Below, piece after piece: positions 35,153-44,109 of a stretch of 59,723 nt of DNA. Under the pieces are notes generated by a model, which did not search any database, was not told the origin of the DNA, and was given only the letters and a program-made list of their open reading frames with translations. This DNA comes from an uncultured Verrucomicrobiota bacterium (lineage in GTDB: Bacteria > Verrucomicrobiota > Verrucomicrobiia > Limisphaerales > UBA9464): NCBI GenBank assembly GCA_903939515.1, contig CAJAHH010000020.1:1-59723 (forward strand), in the 5' to 3' direction. The position numbers were made by a program, and so were the translations under genes. Each line of letters begins with the position of its first letter. Within the stretch, counting starts at the first letter, position 1.

Positions 35153-38077
35153 TCACTCCTTGGTGATGGTTTCGTCGAGATTCAAAAGAGCCCGGGCCAC
35201 GGCGGTGTGGGCGGCGAGGGTTGCCGGCGTGACACCCGAGGGAAGCCCGGTCACCGGTTCGGATTTGCCCACAGCCATTTCGGCCGCGTTCAACCAACCC
35301 TCGGCTATCCGCGCCCGCTGCTGATTCAGAAGACGTCGGAGCGCCTTTAACTCTTCCGGCTGCGGCAATCGGCTCAACACCTGTCGGAATGCGAAGACAA
35401 TCCTCTGATCATCGGTCTTACCGCCCTCATTGACCGACTTTCGGGCCAGTGCCTGGGCTGCCTCAACGAACTGAGGTTCATTGAGCGAAGTGAGCGCCTG
35501 CAACGGTGTATTGGAGCGAAGTCGACGCACGCAGGACGCATCCCCATTGGGCGCGTCGAACGCCTGCAGCACCGGATTAGGAATGCTGCGGAAGCGGAAC
35601 GTGTAGAGCGAACGCCGATAGCGGTCTGGACCGGTTTCCACCCGCCAAGTCTTGGGTCCATAGCTCGCCGGAGGCTGGAACAGAAACTCCGGAGCCGGAG
35701 GATAAACCGCCCGCCCTCCGAGAGTGGGATTCATCAAGCCGGACACGGACAGAGCGATGTCCCGAACGATCTCACCCTCCACACGAAACCGCGGGCCTCG
35801 CGCCAACAACCGGTTGTTAGGGTCCCGATCCAGCAAGACCGGACTCACCCGACTGGATTGGCGGTACGCCGCCGAACTCACAATGAGCCGGTGCAAGTGC
35901 TTGACGGACCAAGGAGCCACTCCGGATTGCGAGGGCTGCATGAACTCGACCGCCAACCAATCGAGCAATTCCCGATTGGAAGCCGGGGGCGACTGCATCC
36001 CGAGGTCTTCAACGCTCTCCACCAGTCCGACCCCAAAATACTGCTGCCAGAGCCGATTGACGGCTACGCGTGCGGTCGTGGGCGAGCGAGGATCCACCAA
36101 CCAACGGGCGAGTGTTAGGCGGGAATCATCGGCACCGGCGGGCAACGAATGCAGGAACGCGGGCGTCCCATGAGTGACTTCGCGATCCGGCTTCAGCCAG
36201 TCCCCGCGCCGGAGCAGTCGGGTGGTCATTCGACTTTCTCCCGGCCCCTGCCCTTGTCGCGCCGCGAACACCAGCGCTGGAGCCCCCTCCGGCCATTGCT
36301 TCCACAGCGCCTCAATCCGTGTGTTTACCTCGGTAAAGTTTGTCTGAGTGGTCCGCCAATAGGAGAACACCGCACCCGTTTGGGCCGGAGACCGCCCCTC
36401 CGCCGGGGTCTTCATCACGATCTCGCGCACGGCTGCCGGCAGTGGATCCGCCACCGCATTGGTGGCCGACGAAACCGAAAGACGGAAGCGCCCTAAGTTG
36501 TGGGTCTGCAAATCATCCGAGTTCCATCCACCGTGTTCCTGATGGAGCTCAAACTCGAGAATCGCCCCCTTTGGAAAAGAGACCGGCTTTTCGGCCACAA
36601 AGACCGCCTTGCGGGATTGGTTGCGTCGCCCCGGTCCCGCATCGATGCCCCAGGCGGTCTCCTTCTTGCCATCGATGGCATGGGACACCGGGCCATAAGT
36701 GCGCTTTTTATCGGAACGGTCGTCAAATTCCGCCTCCAGAGATTTCGCCTCATTCGCAAAGTCGGCGGTCGCCTGAATGAACTTCACGGAGACCTTGTTG
36801 GTCGGATTTTCTGGATCCGTGGCGGTGACCTTGAACTCACTGAGTGCCGCCATGCCGCGGATGGACCGCCCGGGCCCTTGGCAAGGCAAGTTAGGATCGG
36901 TCAATTGCTCGAGACGAAACGACGAAATGGAGGTGAGTCCATTGGTTCCCCGGAAATGCGGTGCCCACTGAGTGGGCGCGTAACTGGCAGCACGAATCGA
37001 CCCGTCTTCGTATTGATAAAATCGCTCCCCTCGTTCTCCGACATGCTCACAGTGAACCACCGTCCACTCCGGCTGGTCGCCCCGCACCGAAGCCTCCCAG
37101 GCTGCCATGCGAACCTGCCAGTCCGCCGTGGTGTGACGAAGAATCTCCTCCTGTTCCCGGATCTGCCGCACCAACTGGTCGCGCTGTTGCTGTTGCGAAG
37201 GACTGTAGGCCACGACGGACGATTCGTGATCGTTGTTCAGGAAGGCGAAGAAGCGGTAGTACTCCTCCTGCGAAATGGGATCGTATTTGTGGTCATGGCA
37301 TTGGGCGCACTGGATGGTTATGCCCAGCACCGCCTTACCGATGCAGTCCATGCGGTCGATCAAACCATCGATGCGAAACTGCTCGGGATCGGCCCCGCCC
37401 TCTTCATTCAACATCGCATTGCGCAAGAACCCAGTGGCCACGCGGCTGGAATCGGTCGCCTGAGGCAACAAATCACCGGCGATTTGCTCAATGAGAAACT
37501 GGTCATAGGGCAGGTCGCGATTGAGAGCGTCGACCACCCAATCTCGGTACGCCCAGACAAACCGAGGCTTATCCTTTTCGAAACCATCGGAGTCGGCATA
37601 GCGAGCCGCATCCAGCCAATGTCTTCCCCAGCGTTCACCGTGATGCGGGGAGGCTAGCAAACTCGATACGACCCGGTCCCAAGCCCCCGACGTTTTGTCG
37701 GCCAGGAATCGGTCCACCTCGGATGGCGTCGGCGGCAATCCGGTGAGATCCAGATGGAGGCGACGCAAGAGAGTGATTCGGTCGGCCTCCGGAGATAGGT
37801 TAAGACCCTTCTTCTCCAGACGGGCGACGATAAACCGGTCGATAGGAGATCGGATCCGATCTGCCCGACGCACCACGGGCAACTCTGGTCGCACCGGAGG
37901 TTTCCAGGCCCAGTGATCGCGGCCCACGGCATTCGTCGTCGATGCACCCCAGGCCATACCCCCAACCCAAAGCCACCCAAAAAGAAGGATCCGAAATCCA
38001 GCGTGCACCGGAGAAAGGGAGGAGGCGGGGGTGTTCACAACACCAACACTCTGCCTCGCGTCCCAGGGTTGGTCCAA
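35153..38077 (-). CDS. DUF1549/DUF1553 domain protein without N-terminal cytochrome domain
   Basis: A 974-residue exported relative of the PSD1 protein at 17461-20559. After the signal ([16 protein letters not shown]) it goes straight to DUF1549 ([42 protein letters not shown]), with no CxxCH cytochrome domain in front. The middle has [20 protein letters not shown], so one CxxCH remains. DUF1553 follows ([41 protein letters not shown]). Pairing with DUF1501 is the same as in the first locus. Start could be 38077 or a nearby GTG at 38041; both precede the signal. Confidence 0.9.
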   Translation of the reverse strand: MDQPWDARQSVGVVNTPASSLSPVHAGFRILLFGWLWVGGMAWGASTTNAVGRDHWAWKPPVRPELPVVRRADRIRSPIDRFIVARLEKKGLNLSPEADRITLLRRLHLDLTGLPPTPSEVDRFLADKTSGAWDRVVSSLLASPHHGERWGRHWLDAARYADSDGFEKDKPRFVWAYRDWVVDALNRDLPYDQFLIEQIAGDLLPQATDSSRVATGFLRNAMLNEEGGADPEQFRIDGLIDRMDCIGKAVLGITIQCAQCHDHKYDPISQEEYYRFFAFLNNDHESSVVAYSPSQQQQRDQLVRQIREQEEILRHTTADWQVRMAAWEASVRGDQPEWTVVHCEHVGERGERFYQYEDGSIRAASYAPTQWAPHFRGTNGLTSISSFRLEQLTDPNLPCQGPGRSIRGMAALSEFKVTATDPENPTNKVSVKFIQATADFANEAKSLEAEFDDRSDKKRTYGPVSHAIDGKKETAWGIDAGPGRRNQSRKAVFVAEKPVSFPKGAILEFELHQEHGGWNSDDLQTHNLGRFRLSVSSATNAVADPLPAAVREIVMKTPAEGRSPAQTGAVFSYWRTTQTNFTEVNTRIEALWKQWPEGAPALVFAARQGQGPGESRMTTRLLRRGDWLKPDREVTHGTPAFLHSLPAGADDSRLTLARWLVDPRSPTTARVAVNRLWQQYFGVGLVESVEDLGMQSPPASNRELLDWLAVEFMQPSQSGVAPWSVKHLHRLIVSSAAYRQSSRVSPVLLDRDPNNRLLARGPRFRVEGEIVRDIALSVSGLMNPTLGGRAVYPPAPEFLFQPPASYGPKTWRVETGPDRYRRSLYTFRFRSIPNPVLQAFDAPNGDASCVRRLRSNTPLQALTSLNEPQFVEAAQALARKSVNEGGKTDDQRIVFAFRQVLSRLPQPEELKALRRLLNQQRARIAEGWLNAAEMAVGKSEPVTGLPSGVTPATLAAHTAVARALLNLDETITKE

Positions 38078-38135
38078 TCGGATTTGAGCCCCTTCGGTAG
38101 GACCGCCCTGTCGCCAATTCCAGCCAGCCTTGAAA

Positions 38136-38822
38136 TCAGCCTTCGCAATGGGGACAGGCTCCTTCGGATGAGGGACTCAGATACGGGATACCCAAGGCCA
38201 ATCCGCGGACGATCAAGAGAACCCCCACTCCGGCGACTACCCATGGAACGGCTTTTTGGAACCGTGCCCGCGAGGTCGCACCCAACCGCTGCCCCAGACG
38301 ATCCACGACGAGCAGCAGAGGCAGTGTTCCCAAACCAAACACCACCATGGAGAGAGCCCCGGATAGCGGATTTCCGGAGGCGGCGGCCGAAACTCCTGCG
38401 GCATAAACCAGCCCACAGGGAAGGAACCCATTGACCATGCCCAGAAACATGAGGGATCCGATCGTCTTACGTCCCATGCCCAACCTAAACAAGGCCTTCA
38501 CCCAGCTCACCGACCGAACCAACCAGGCATCGAGCGACAGGCGTGAGGCCACGGCACCCCCGACCAGCAACAGCACACCGGCAACCACTGAGACGGCTCG
38601 CTGCCAACCGGCCACCTGGAACCCGCGACCCAGCAGGCCGAACACCAGGCCAATGAGGGCATAGGTGAGCAGTCGGCCCGTGTGATAAGCCACCCGGGAA
38701 CGTCGGTGCGATGCGGCATCGCTGCCCGTGCCGGAGAAAAGAGCCATTATCAACGGACCGCACATTCCGCTACAATGCAGGCTGCCTCCCAATCCAAGAA
38801 CCAATGCCGAGAAGAATTCCAT
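38136..38822 (-). CDS. TauE/SafE-like membrane protein of the cbb3 operon (CcoH2/urease-accessory-like)
   Basis: A 228-residue, six-helix membrane protein from the ATG at 38822. It opens with the SLHCSGMCGPL motif; the H-C-x3-C-G pattern marks the branch of the sulfite-exporter family found in cytochrome oxidase operons, where copper handling is suspected. The C-terminus ends in CPHCEG, a second CxxC. It is last of the ccoI-S-NO-Q-P-G-fixH run, 19 bp after fixH. I infer copper delivery to the oxidase; sulfite export is unlikely in this context. Confidence 0.85.
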   Translation of the reverse strand: MEFFSALVLGLGGSLHCSGMCGPLIMALFSGTGSDAASHRRSRVAYHTGRLLTYALIGLVFGLLGRGFQVAGWQRAVSVVAGVLLLVGGAVASRLSLDAWLVRSVSWVKALFRLGMGRKTIGSLMFLGMVNGFLPCGLVYAAGVSAAASGNPLSGALSMVVFGLGTLPLLLVVDRLGQRLGATSRARFQKAVPWVVAGVGVLLIVRGLALGIPYLSPSSEGACPHCEG

Positions 38823-38841
38823 GAGTCGAAACTTCTCCACC

Positions 38842-39336
38842 TCACGGGGCCGGAGCCCAGGCAACCATCGGCGGAACCACCACAGAACCTTCGGCGTAGT
38901 AGCCGGAGACTTCGGGTCCCCAGTGTACCCGAACCTTCCAGAGGCCCGGCTTCAGGGTGCCGGCATTGATACTCTGGATGCCGTCGGCACCGACCAACAA
39001 GGGAACCTCGCGATCCAGGGCAGCCTCGGATGGCCGGTAAAGGCGGACACGGCCCTGTGCATCGGCCGGCCGGGAAGCCAACGGCCAAGCGATGCGGATC
39101 ACTCCTCCCTGCCCGACAGGGGCATACCCAATCGAGACCCCCGAATCGGCGGAGCGCCTCAGCCGGTTGATTTGTTGCTGATAGGCCATCTCCTGCTCGT
39201 AGTAGTCGGTGCTCACGAGTTCCTCGCGGTTGCGGTGCGCGACAACAGCCCAAGTAGCCAGAGCGAAAATGAGTACTGCGAAGAAGGTGGCGATGCCGAT
39301 GGGCCAAGGTTCAATCCGCGGTTGGGGGGGCTTCAT
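38842..39336 (-). CDS. FixH family protein (CcoH-like oxidase assembly)
   Basis: A 164-residue protein with one N-terminal membrane segment (GIATFFAVLIFALATWAVVA). A short coil with the YYEQEMAYQQQINR pattern follows, then a beta-domain ending in LKPGLWKVRVHWG. This is the FixH/CcoH pattern. In proteobacteria FixH helps assemble CcoN-containing subcomplexes. Its ATG overlaps the ccoG stop by 4 nt (39333-39336), implying coupling. Confidence 0.85.
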   Translation of the reverse strand: MKPPQPRIEPWPIGIATFFAVLIFALATWAVVAHRNREELVSTDYYEQEMAYQQQINRLRRSADSGVSIGYAPVGQGGVIRIAWPLASRPADAQGRVRLYRPSEAALDREVPLLVGADGIQSINAGTLKPGLWKVRVHWGPEVSGYYAEGSVVVPPMVAWAPAP

Positions 39337-40871
39337 GGATGGGATTTCGGAGAGAGGTTTCTGGGACTGGAAAACTGGGTCGTTACGCGCTCCAACAAGC
39401 GCCCGTTGGAGTAAACGCCCAACTTCAGCTCTGTGGTCGAACCGGTTAGTTGAGCCGGATCCAAATCAATCAGGGCCGAGGTCTGCAAATATTGACCCAC
39501 GGGCACCACCGGATTCGTCGCGCCCATCAATCGGACGGAGCCCGGGAGGTTCTCGAGACGCACCTCCACCGGCAGAGGCTCGTGGGACTTATTGATCATC
39601 TTCACTGAAAACAAATTCCGAATCCGTCCGTCCGGAAGACTCTGGTACAAAGAGCCCGAGACTCTTAGGAAGGTCGTCTCGACGGGTGAGCGCGAAAGCA
39701 CCAGCCAGAGGAAGACACCAATCAGCGCCGCCAGGACGACCGAGTACAGGGCCATGCGCGAGGTGAAGCGCTGAGGCTCGCCGCATTCCAAATTGTTTTG
39801 GGAGGCAAAGCGGATGAGCCCGTTCGGACGCCCCACCTTGTGCATGATGGAATCGCAGGCATCAATGCACGCCGTGCAATTCACGCACTCCATTTGCGTC
39901 CCGTCCCGAATGTCGATACCCGTGGGACACACCGCCACGCACTGACGACAATCCACGCAGTCTCCTAGGCCAGAGGACTTCCGGGCCTCCGACCCCTGAT
40001 CGTGATGCAATGCCGCCCGCTTCTCGCCCCGAGAGCGATCGTAGGCGACCACCAAGGAATTCTCATCGAGCAGTGCCGACTGAAATCGGCCGTAAGGACA
40101 AATGAAGGTACAAGCCTGCTCCCGAAACCGGGCAAAAATCGCATAGAACAGCAATGAAAACAGGATCATGAAGGTCAACCCCACCCTATGTTTCCGAGGA
40201 TCATCAAACTGGATATCTAAGAGTTGTTCGCTGCCGATGATGTAGGCGAGCAAGGTGTTCGCCACGAGGAAGGAAAGACCGAAAAACACCGCATGCTTGA
40301 AGAGGCGGCGAGCCGTCTTAGGCAGTGTCCAGGGCGCAGCCGCCAGCGCGCGTTGCACGGCCGAGTCGCCATCGATGAGGTATTCCACCTTCCGAAACAC
40401 CATCTCCATGATAACCGTTTGCGGGCAGGTCCACCCGCACCACAGGCGACCGAAGGCGACCGTGAAGACCGCGATGCCACTGATGAACACCAGCATCGCC
40501 ACCGCGAATACTCCTGAGTCTTGGGGCCAGAAAATCTGGCCCAGGATAGAAAAGCGCCGCTCCACCACGTTGAACAAGAGGAGCGGGTTGCCCTGGATGC
40601 GAATCCATGGTCCGGCGAACATCAGTACGATCAGGAACGCGGCAAACCCAGCACGCCGTCGATGCCAGATACCCGAAGGAGCCTTAGGAAAGAGCCACCG
40701 ACGGCGTCCCTCCTTGTCAGCCGTAGCGATATGATCGCGGAAATCTCGCCAATCCACATCCTGCAGCGTACCGAGCGATTCCGGGATCGAATCTGCAGTC
40801 TGATCCGGAGTCCGGTCCGTGACGGTTTTCATGGCGAGGAGTCCTCGGATAGACCCGGGATCCTTCTTCAC
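39333..40871 (-). CDS. ccoG: Cytochrome c oxidase accessory protein CcoG
   Basis: A membrane iron-sulfur protein implicated in copper reduction for cbb3 oxidase assembly. Hydrophobic segments occur near FAAFLIVLMFAGPWI, VAMLVFISGIAVFTV and VGLTFMILFSLLFYAI. WCGWTCPQTVIMEM, ACTFICPYGRFQ and the ferredoxin-like CVDCRQCVAVCPTGIDI plus CVNCTACIDACD give the cysteine-rich core. The C-terminal Ig-like domain (about residues 400-512) is typical. A GTG at 40871 overlaps the ccoP stop by 4 nt; an ATG at 40832 is the alternative start. Confidence 0.93.
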   Translation of the reverse strand: MKKDPGSIRGLLAMKTVTDRTPDQTADSIPESLGTLQDVDWRDFRDHIATADKEGRRRWLFPKAPSGIWHRRRAGFAAFLIVLMFAGPWIRIQGNPLLLFNVVERRFSILGQIFWPQDSGVFAVAMLVFISGIAVFTVAFGRLWCGWTCPQTVIMEMVFRKVEYLIDGDSAVQRALAAAPWTLPKTARRLFKHAVFFGLSFLVANTLLAYIIGSEQLLDIQFDDPRKHRVGLTFMILFSLLFYAIFARFREQACTFICPYGRFQSALLDENSLVVAYDRSRGEKRAALHHDQGSEARKSSGLGDCVDCRQCVAVCPTGIDIRDGTQMECVNCTACIDACDSIMHKVGRPNGLIRFASQNNLECGEPQRFTSRMALYSVVLAALIGVFLWLVLSRSPVETTFLRVSGSLYQSLPDGRIRNLFSVKMINKSHEPLPVEVRLENLPGSVRLMGATNPVVPVGQYLQTSALIDLDPAQLTGSTTELKLGVYSNGRLLERVTTQFSSPRNLSPKSHP

Positions 40872-41452
40872 TCGAAATCCATGGGAACTACTGGTTTCGA
40901 GGGATCCTCCGGGGGCTTGGGATCCGGAGGATTGCTGCCGCGCAGCGTGTAAATGTAGCTGGCCACAGCCTGGATCTCGGCCGGCTTAAGCACCCCACGC
41001 CAACTGAGCATCCCCTTCTCGGCCACGCCATTGATGATCACCTTGACCGTGTCCACGTAATTGGATCCATGGCTCCAATCCAGATCGCACAAATTGGGAC
41101 CCACTAGCCCACCGCCATCAGCCCGATGGCACGGCGCACAGAGGTTAGCGAAGAACTGCTTGCCCTGCTCCAAGACCAAAGAGTCTGAGACTGGCTTCAA
41201 CGTCGCCAAATCGGATTCAAATCGCGCCAACGCAGCATTTTTCAAAGCATCGCCTTGGGCCGCCTCAGCCTGATATTCAGCCGCCTGCAACGAGCCGAGT
41301 CGCAGCACGTGGTAATACACGATGTACCCGACGGCAAAGACCGTGCAGAGAACGAACAACCAGACCCACCATCGCGGGAGGTTGTTATCGAGTTCACGAA
41401 TGCCGTCGGCCTCGTGATCCATGAGGAGTGGATCGTTCGGTTCCTTATTCAT
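40868..41452 (-). CDS. ccoP: cbb3-type cytochrome c oxidase subunit III, monoheme CcoP
   Basis: A 194-residue membrane-anchored cytochrome c. The N-terminal CcoP motif DGIRELDNNLPRWWVWLF precedes one transmembrane helix, followed by a single heme c site, CAPCH, in LCAPCHRADGGGLVGPNL. Classical CcoP/FixP carries two hemes; here only one CxxCH is present and the length fits a monoheme form. It hands electrons to the oxidase. It overlaps ccoQ by 8 nt and ccoG by 4 nt. Confidence 0.92.
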   Translation of the reverse strand: MNKEPNDPLLMDHEADGIRELDNNLPRWWVWLFVLCTVFAVGYIVYYHVLRLGSLQAAEYQAEAAQGDALKNAALARFESDLATLKPVSDSLVLEQGKQFFANLCAPCHRADGGGLVGPNLCDLDWSHGSNYVDTVKVIINGVAEKGMLSWRGVLKPAEIQAVASYIYTLRGSNPPDPKPPEDPSKPVVPMDFE

Positions 41453-41648
41453 GGTTCTTGGAAGCGGAGGGTGAGAAGGGGTGAATCTCGCCGTCGTTCA
41501 GCGGAAGTTCGCCCATGTGGCGGACATGGCTCGCCCGCTGGGCCAGAGTCCAAAGGACCGCGGCGGCAAACACGGCGAAGAACAGACAAATCGAGACGAT
41601 GCCATACAGGGCAATGCCCCCGGTGTGGGTGAGGATGTTCTTAATCAT
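41445..41648 (-). CDS. ccoQ: cbb3 oxidase subunit IV CcoQ
   Basis: A 67-residue protein with one transmembrane helix (GIVSICLFFAVFAAAVLWTL) and a short charged tail, as in CcoQ, which stabilises the oxidase core. Identity rests on size, topology and position between ccoNO (4-nt overlap) and ccoP (8-nt overlap). Confidence 0.8.
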   Translation of the reverse strand: MIKNILTHTGGIALYGIVSICLFFAVFAAAVLWTLAQRASHVRHMGELPLNDGEIHPFSPSASKNHE

Positions 41649-43804
41649 GGCAGAAGGGAGTCGGTCACTGGGGCAGTGGGGTTCGAGGCCTTGATGTCCG
41701 TACCCAAGCGCTGCAAGTAGGCAATGAGGGCAATGATCTCACGATCGGGCTGAGTCTCGATCCGTGCCGTTTTGAGACTCACCACGATGACGGCCGCCTG
41801 CTTTTTGAGATCTACCACCGCCTGGGTTTCATAGCCCGCCGGATAAGGAACCCCTACCGAGCGCAAGGCAGCGATGCGGGGCCCGACGGCGGCAGTGTCG
41901 ATCTTCTGTTCCAGAAGCCACGAGTAGCGCGGCATCATGGACCCGGGTGACGTGCTTTGAGGGTTGTCCATGTGGTTGAAGTGCCACGCATCCGGGTACT
42001 TGCCGCCAACGCGGTGCAAGTCCGGACCGGTGCGCTTGGAGCCCCAGAGAAATGGGTGGTCGTACACGAACTCGCCGGCCTTGGAATACTCGCCGTAGCG
42101 TTCAGTCTCGGATCGGAACGGTCGGACCATCTGGGAATGGCATCCAACACAGCCTTCCCGGATGTAGAGATCTCGTCCCATGACTTCGAGGGGCGTGTAG
42201 GGGCGAACTCCGGTGATCGTGGGAACATTCTCCTTCACCAAATACATAGGAACGATTTCCACCAAACCACCCACCAGCACCGCCACGAAGGCCAGCGCGG
42301 TCATGGTCAAGGGGCGAGCCTCCAGCCATCGATGTCCCCAAGCGAATTTGCCCGGCGTGCCCGCCACCGATTCAGAAGGAGTTTTCGCCGCCACAACCAC
42401 CTCGGATTCTTCCTCGAAGGATCCCGCCTGAGCGGTCTTCCACAAATTGTAGGCCATGATAAAGGCCCCAATGATGTATAGCGTGCCCCCAATGGCGCGG
42501 AGGCGGTACATAGGGAAGAGCTGGAGCACAGTCTCCAAGAAGTTCGGGTACTGAAGGAATCCGTCCGCGGTAAACTGCTTCCACATCAGTCCCTGCGTGA
42601 CGCCGCTCCAATACATCGGTACCGCGTAGAACATCATGCCCAAGAGGGCGACCCAGAAGTGCCAGTTGGCCAGCTTCACCGAGTAAAGCTCGGTGCGGTA
42701 CAGCCGAGGGAATAACCAGTAGAGCATGGAAAAGGTGAAGAACCCGTTCCACCCGAGGGCTCCCGTGTGGACGTGGGCGATGGTCCAGTCGGTGTAGTGG
42801 GACAACGCGTTGACGCTCTTAATCGAGAGCAGCGGACCCTCCAACGTGGCCATGCCATAGGCGGTCAGCGCCACCACCATGAACTTGAGCATTGGGTCTT
42901 GGCGCACGCGATCCCAAGCGCCGCGCAGCGTGAGCAGGCCGTTGAGCATCCCTCCCCACGAGGGCGCCACGAGCATCACCGAAAACACCATACCGAGCGA
43001 CTGCGCCCAGTCCGGCAGAGCGGTGTAGAGCAGGTGGTGCGGCCCGGCCCAGATGTAGATGAAGATGAGGCCCCAAAAATGGATGATCGACAGGCGGTAG
43101 GAGAACACCGGCCGCTGAGCAGCCTTGGGCAAGAAGTAGTACATCAGGCCCAGGTAGGGAGTGGTCAGGAAGAAGGCCACTGCGTTATGGCCGTACCACC
43201 ACTGCACCAGCGCGTCTTGGACGCCGGCGTAAATCGAATAGCTTTTGAAGAGACCCGCTGGCACCGCCAGCGAGTTACCAATGTGCAAGAGAGCAACCGT
43301 CACCGCCGTCGCAATGTAGAACCAGATAGCGACATAAAGGTGCTTCTCACGGCGCTTCACGATGGTGCCCATGAGGTTGACCGTGAAGGCGACCCAGACC
43401 ACCGCGATGGCGATGTCGATGGGCCATTCCAGCTCGGCGTACTCTTTGCTCGAGGTCAGACCCAGGGGCAGCGTGATGGCCGCGGCGACGAGGATGGCCT
43501 GCCAACCCCAGAAATGAAACCACCCCAAACCGTCGCTGAACATCCGCGCCTTGCAGAGCCGCTGCAGAGAATAGTAGATGCCCATGAACATCCCGTTGCC
43601 CACGAAGGCGAAGATTACGGCATTGGTGTGAAGCGGCCGCAGCCGGCCAAAGGTCGTGTACTGAAGGTTGAAGTTCAGATCGGGTAAGAACAACTGGCAG
43701 GCGATGAGCAGACCGGCCAGAAAGCCGACCAAGCCCCAGATGACGGTAGCGATGGCGAATGCGCGAACGATTCGGTTGTCGTAGCGGAATGTGTCCTGAT
43801 TCAT
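41645..43804 (-). CDS. ccoNO: Fused cbb3 oxidase subunits I and II (CcoNO)
   Basis: A 719-residue fusion from the ATG at 43804. The N-terminal ~475 residues are the heme-copper catalytic subunit, with LHTNAVIFAFVGNGM, WWYGHNAVAFFLT (Cu-B), AGPHHLLYTALPDW and the AHVHTGALGWNG heme ligands. The C-terminal part is CcoO: a hydrophobic anchor (LTMTALAFVAVLVGGLVEI) and a heme c site, EGCVGCHSQMVRPF (Cys552-His556), with SMMPRY for the axial Met. Fusion of ccoN and ccoO is known in Bacteroidota and Verrucomicrobiota. It is the catalytic core of this oxygen-reducing proton pump. Confidence 0.95.
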   Translation of the reverse strand: MNQDTFRYDNRIVRAFAIATVIWGLVGFLAGLLIACQLFLPDLNFNLQYTTFGRLRPLHTNAVIFAFVGNGMFMGIYYSLQRLCKARMFSDGLGWFHFWGWQAILVAAAITLPLGLTSSKEYAELEWPIDIAIAVVWVAFTVNLMGTIVKRREKHLYVAIWFYIATAVTVALLHIGNSLAVPAGLFKSYSIYAGVQDALVQWWYGHNAVAFFLTTPYLGLMYYFLPKAAQRPVFSYRLSIIHFWGLIFIYIWAGPHHLLYTALPDWAQSLGMVFSVMLVAPSWGGMLNGLLTLRGAWDRVRQDPMLKFMVVALTAYGMATLEGPLLSIKSVNALSHYTDWTIAHVHTGALGWNGFFTFSMLYWLFPRLYRTELYSVKLANWHFWVALLGMMFYAVPMYWSGVTQGLMWKQFTADGFLQYPNFLETVLQLFPMYRLRAIGGTLYIIGAFIMAYNLWKTAQAGSFEEESEVVVAAKTPSESVAGTPGKFAWGHRWLEARPLTMTALAFVAVLVGGLVEIVPMYLVKENVPTITGVRPYTPLEVMGRDLYIREGCVGCHSQMVRPFRSETERYGEYSKAGEFVYDHPFLWGSKRTGPDLHRVGGKYPDAWHFNHMDNPQSTSPGSMMPRYSWLLEQKIDTAAVGPRIAALRSVGVPYPAGYETQAVVDLKKQAAVIVVSLKTARIETQPDREIIALIAYLQRLGTDIKASNPTAPVTDSLLP

Positions 43805-43833
43805 GGAAAAACAGTGAACCCTCACTCGAGGTC

Positions 43834-44109
43834 TCAGACCGGAGGCACCTGGGACTTTCGAAGCGATGCATCCAAAGCAGTTTGATTCTTGGATTTTGGA
43901 GTCCTGAGAGGCTCCCCCTCGATTGCCGAGACATTCTCATGTTTTGCAACCCGCAGAGCCCTGAGGGGCGGCGGATCATCCATAAGAATCCTGAGCGCGG
44001 GCGTGCAGGTGTCCTCGTACTGCCCGGACCGAACGGCCCAGAAGAAGGCCACCAGAAAACAGGCCGCAATCAGAACGCTCAATGGGATGAGCAACATCAG
44101 TACACTCAT
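43834..44109 (-). CDS. ccoS: cbb3 oxidase maturation protein CcoS with long C-terminal tail
   Basis: A 91-residue protein from the ATG at 44109. The first ~45 residues, LMLLIPLSVLIAACFLVAFF and WAVRSGQYEDTCTPALRIL, match CcoS, a small membrane factor needed for heme insertion and maturation. The ~45-residue hydrophilic tail (EGEPLRTPKSKNQTALDASL) is longer than usual. Its ATG overlaps the ccoI stop by 4 nt (44106-44109). ccoNO begins 29 bp downstream. Confidence 0.88.
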   Translation of the reverse strand: MSVLMLLIPLSVLIAACFLVAFFWAVRSGQYEDTCTPALRILMDDPPPLRALRVAKHENVSAIEGEPLRTPKSKNQTALDASLRKSQVPPV

